A DNA stretch of 64,000 bases from Microscillaceae bacterium (GTDB lineage Bacteria; Bacteroidota; Bacteroidia; Cytophagales; Microscillaceae). A model generated the notes under the pieces. It had not been told where the DNA came from. It did not search any database and saw only the letters and a list, made by a program, of their open reading frames with translations. A program made the translations under genes and the position numbers. Location of the stretch: assembly GCA_003483885.1 (NCBI GenBank), contig DMXI01000687.1, positions 1 to 64,000 on the forward strand, read 5' to 3'. Shown here piece by piece: positions 62,577 to 64,000 of the stretch (position 1 is its first letter; every line of letters starts with the position of its first letter).

Positions 62577-62680
62577 TCATTTTCCATTGTTGTTAGTGAT
62601 ATCTACTCATTTTTGCATCTTAGCTTTCCATTTTCAAAAAATCTCATTTCAATAGTTACCGAGACATTACACATTTGTAT

Positions 62681-64000
62681 TTAAAGTAGATCATTCCCAA
62701 AATCATCAAAAATTCTAACCTCACACTCATAATTTAAGTCAGATAAGAAGTCTTTAAACTGTAACCAATCATCATTATCACTTAAGGTAAAACGGTTCAA
62801 ACAAGGCATATTAATTAACTCATTTGGATATGACTTGATAAGGTTTCCAAATAAGTTCAGGTCACTTAACGCATCCAAGCTAAATATCTCTTGAGGAATA
62901 AAAATAAACTGGTTTACACTTAAATCTAATTTACAAAGCCTATTTAATTGCCGGAAAGTCTCAGGAAGAGAACTTAAGCGATTCTCATTAAGAGTTAATT
63001 CCTCTAAGTTTTTAAGCTTATTTATTTCTATTGGTAAATCTGTGATTTGATTTCCGCTAAAGTCTAATTTTTTAAGTTTTGTTAATTTACAGATTTCTGT
63101 AAAAGAGGTATTTAGCCTATTGTAAGATAAATTAAGCTCTTCTATATGGTTTAACTCGTCAACACTAAATGGTAGTTGATCTAAACCTTCAAAAGATAAA
63201 TTAAGTTGTAAAGTAGTTTTAGAGAGTTCTATTTTTTCTTCAAGGGTAGGATTGTGTTCGATACCTTCACTTGCTTTCTTATTAAATTCATCGTTTTGGA
63301 TTTTAATGTTAGTACCAGAAAAAAAGTTAGGAAAATTCGTCAATAAATTATTTGATATATCGATCTTTTTGAGACGAACCAAGTTTTTAATATCATTTGA
63401 TATATGGGTTATTTGGTTATTTGAAAGGTTTAAATATTCTAACACTAACAAAGAAGAAATTGCGTTTGTGACCTTTGTTAATTGATTATGAGATAAATTA
63501 AGTTTTTTAAGTTTGTAAAGTTTATCTGGTAGTGTAGAAATTTCGTTACCTGCTAAATCCAAAGTTTCAAGTCCTTTTATTAAGGAAAGTTTATAAGCGG
63601 TAGTATCATTAATTTGATTACTTGATAGTTTCAAAGTTTTAAGATAAGGAACAGAAGTAATAAAATCAGGGATTTCTTTTAAACCACTCGAACAAATGGA
63701 GATAGAGGATAAGCTTTGTAAAGAACTTAAACTAATTGGTGAAATAGAATCTTTTACTGGTTTATTATCATAATTTGTTTGTCCTATAAGACAATGATCC
63801 AACCATAGTGACTCGAGTGCATTCAAGTTAAGAACCTTCTCTGGAATGGATTGGATTGGATTTTCTGATAAGCTGAGCTCCTTTACCTTTTTAAGTTGGA
63901 AAATGAAACTTGGAAAAGATGTTATATTATTTCCAGCCAGGCTTACTTTTTCAATACTTTTCAACGAGCCAAGATTATAGGGAATATGATCTAATCCACA
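62681..64000 (-). CDS. leucine-rich repeat protein, 5' end outside the window
   Basis: At least 439 codons, open to the window edge; the frame upstream of the first in-frame TTG still reads as LRR ('LDHIPYNLGSLKSIEKV'), so the true start lies beyond 64000. About seventeen 23-residue repeats, e.g. 'LINELKNLEELTLNENRLSSL'-like units ('LKNLEELTLNENRLSSLPET'), in two blocks split by a non-LRR stretch near residues 228-250 of the visible part. Ends 'CEVRIFDDFGNDLL'. No membrane segment visible. Differs from the LRR protein at 36484 in composition (more Asn/Ser, AT-richer). Confidence 0.85.
   Translation of the reverse strand, partial: CGLDHIPYNLGSLKSIEKVSLAGNNITSFPSFIFQLKKVKELSLSENPIQSIPEKVLNLNALESLWLDHCLIGQTNYDNKPVKDSISPISLSSLQSLSSISICSSGLKEIPDFITSVPYLKTLKLSSNQINDTTAYKLSLIKGLETLDLAGNEISTLPDKLYKLKKLNLSHNQLTKVTNAISSLLVLEYLNLSNNQITHISNDIKNLVRLKKIDISNNLLTNFPNFFSGTNIKIQNDEFNKKASEGIEHNPTLEEKIELSKTTLQLNLSFEGLDQLPFSVDELNHIEELNLSYNRLNTSFTEICKLTKLKKLDFSGNQITDLPIEINKLKNLEELTLNENRLSSLPETFRQLNRLCKLDLSVNQFIFIPQEIFSLDALSDLNLFGNLIKSYPNELINMPCLNRFTLSDNDDWLQFKDFLSDLNYECEVRIFDDFGNDLL

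Overview
The window reads as a chromosomal segment of a Bacteroidota bacterium, most likely a marine Cytophagia of the Microscilla type (inference). Grounds: low G+C, long AT-rich intergenic spacers, almost no Shine-Dalgarno sequences, a DUF2027-Smr protein, GIN-domain and other lipoproteins, a 1632-residue TamB homologue, TPR-fused histidine kinase, GNAT/SPFH/OmpA genes of Bacteroidota style and large leucine-rich-repeat proteins. No rRNA, tRNA, CRISPR array, intact transposase or prophage was seen.

Layout. 0-5 kb: Smr protein, GIN lipoprotein, a long imperfect palindrome, an ADP-ribosylglycohydrolase, a YbjN-like protein and an alpha/beta hydrolase. 5-8.3 kb: a TetR regulator with three copies of a near-palindromic 22-bp operator, followed upstream by a minus-strand run H-NOX (nitric-oxide sensor) - bestrophin channel - NTAN1/CheD-like protein. 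8.4-13.5 kb: metabolic and housekeeping genes (lipoprotein-like methyltransferase, NAD(P)HX repair enzyme, MaoC hydratase, CobB-type sirtuin lacking most zinc cysteines, AhpD-like protein). 13.6-25.7 kb: TPR histidine kinase, a 0.9-kb gene-free gap, OmpA, acyltransferase-like protein, lipoprotein, LAS peptidase, prohibitin homologue, HAMP-GAF-PAS sensor. 25.8-30.9 kb: GNAT, nitrilase, MATE exporter, lipoprotein, coiled-coil protein. 31-35 kb: a repeat element and a 1110-residue fusion of two CbbX-type AAA+ modules with a trypsin-like protease. 35-42.7 kb: a barrel protein, a secreted-protein gene broken by an in-frame TAG, an LRR protein, an OprD-like porin, a SulP transporter and a membrane-anchored AraC regulator. 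42.8-53.8 kb: TamB, small hypothetical genes, ABC-F ATPase, class-C serine hydrolase. 54-57.4 kb: a ClpB-like AAA+ protein fused to a peptide-chain-release-factor PCRF-like domain. 57.7-60.1 kb: an esterase-fold protein that has lost its nucleophile, and a REC-LuxR response regulator followed by four 11/12-bp-spaced repeats. 60.4-64 kb: a tandemly duplicated two-gene cassette with broken gene ends around it, and a partial LRR gene running off the window edge.

The strongest candidates for something little described are the ClpB-release-factor fusion (53982-57392), the coiled-coil plus CbbX-CbbX-trypsin pair (29540-34912), and the duplicated cassette with orphan gene tips at 60.4-62.6 kb, which looks like an immunity or displaced-tip locus of a polymorphic effector. 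Functional links between these are inference only. All assignments come from reading motifs by eye; no search was run.
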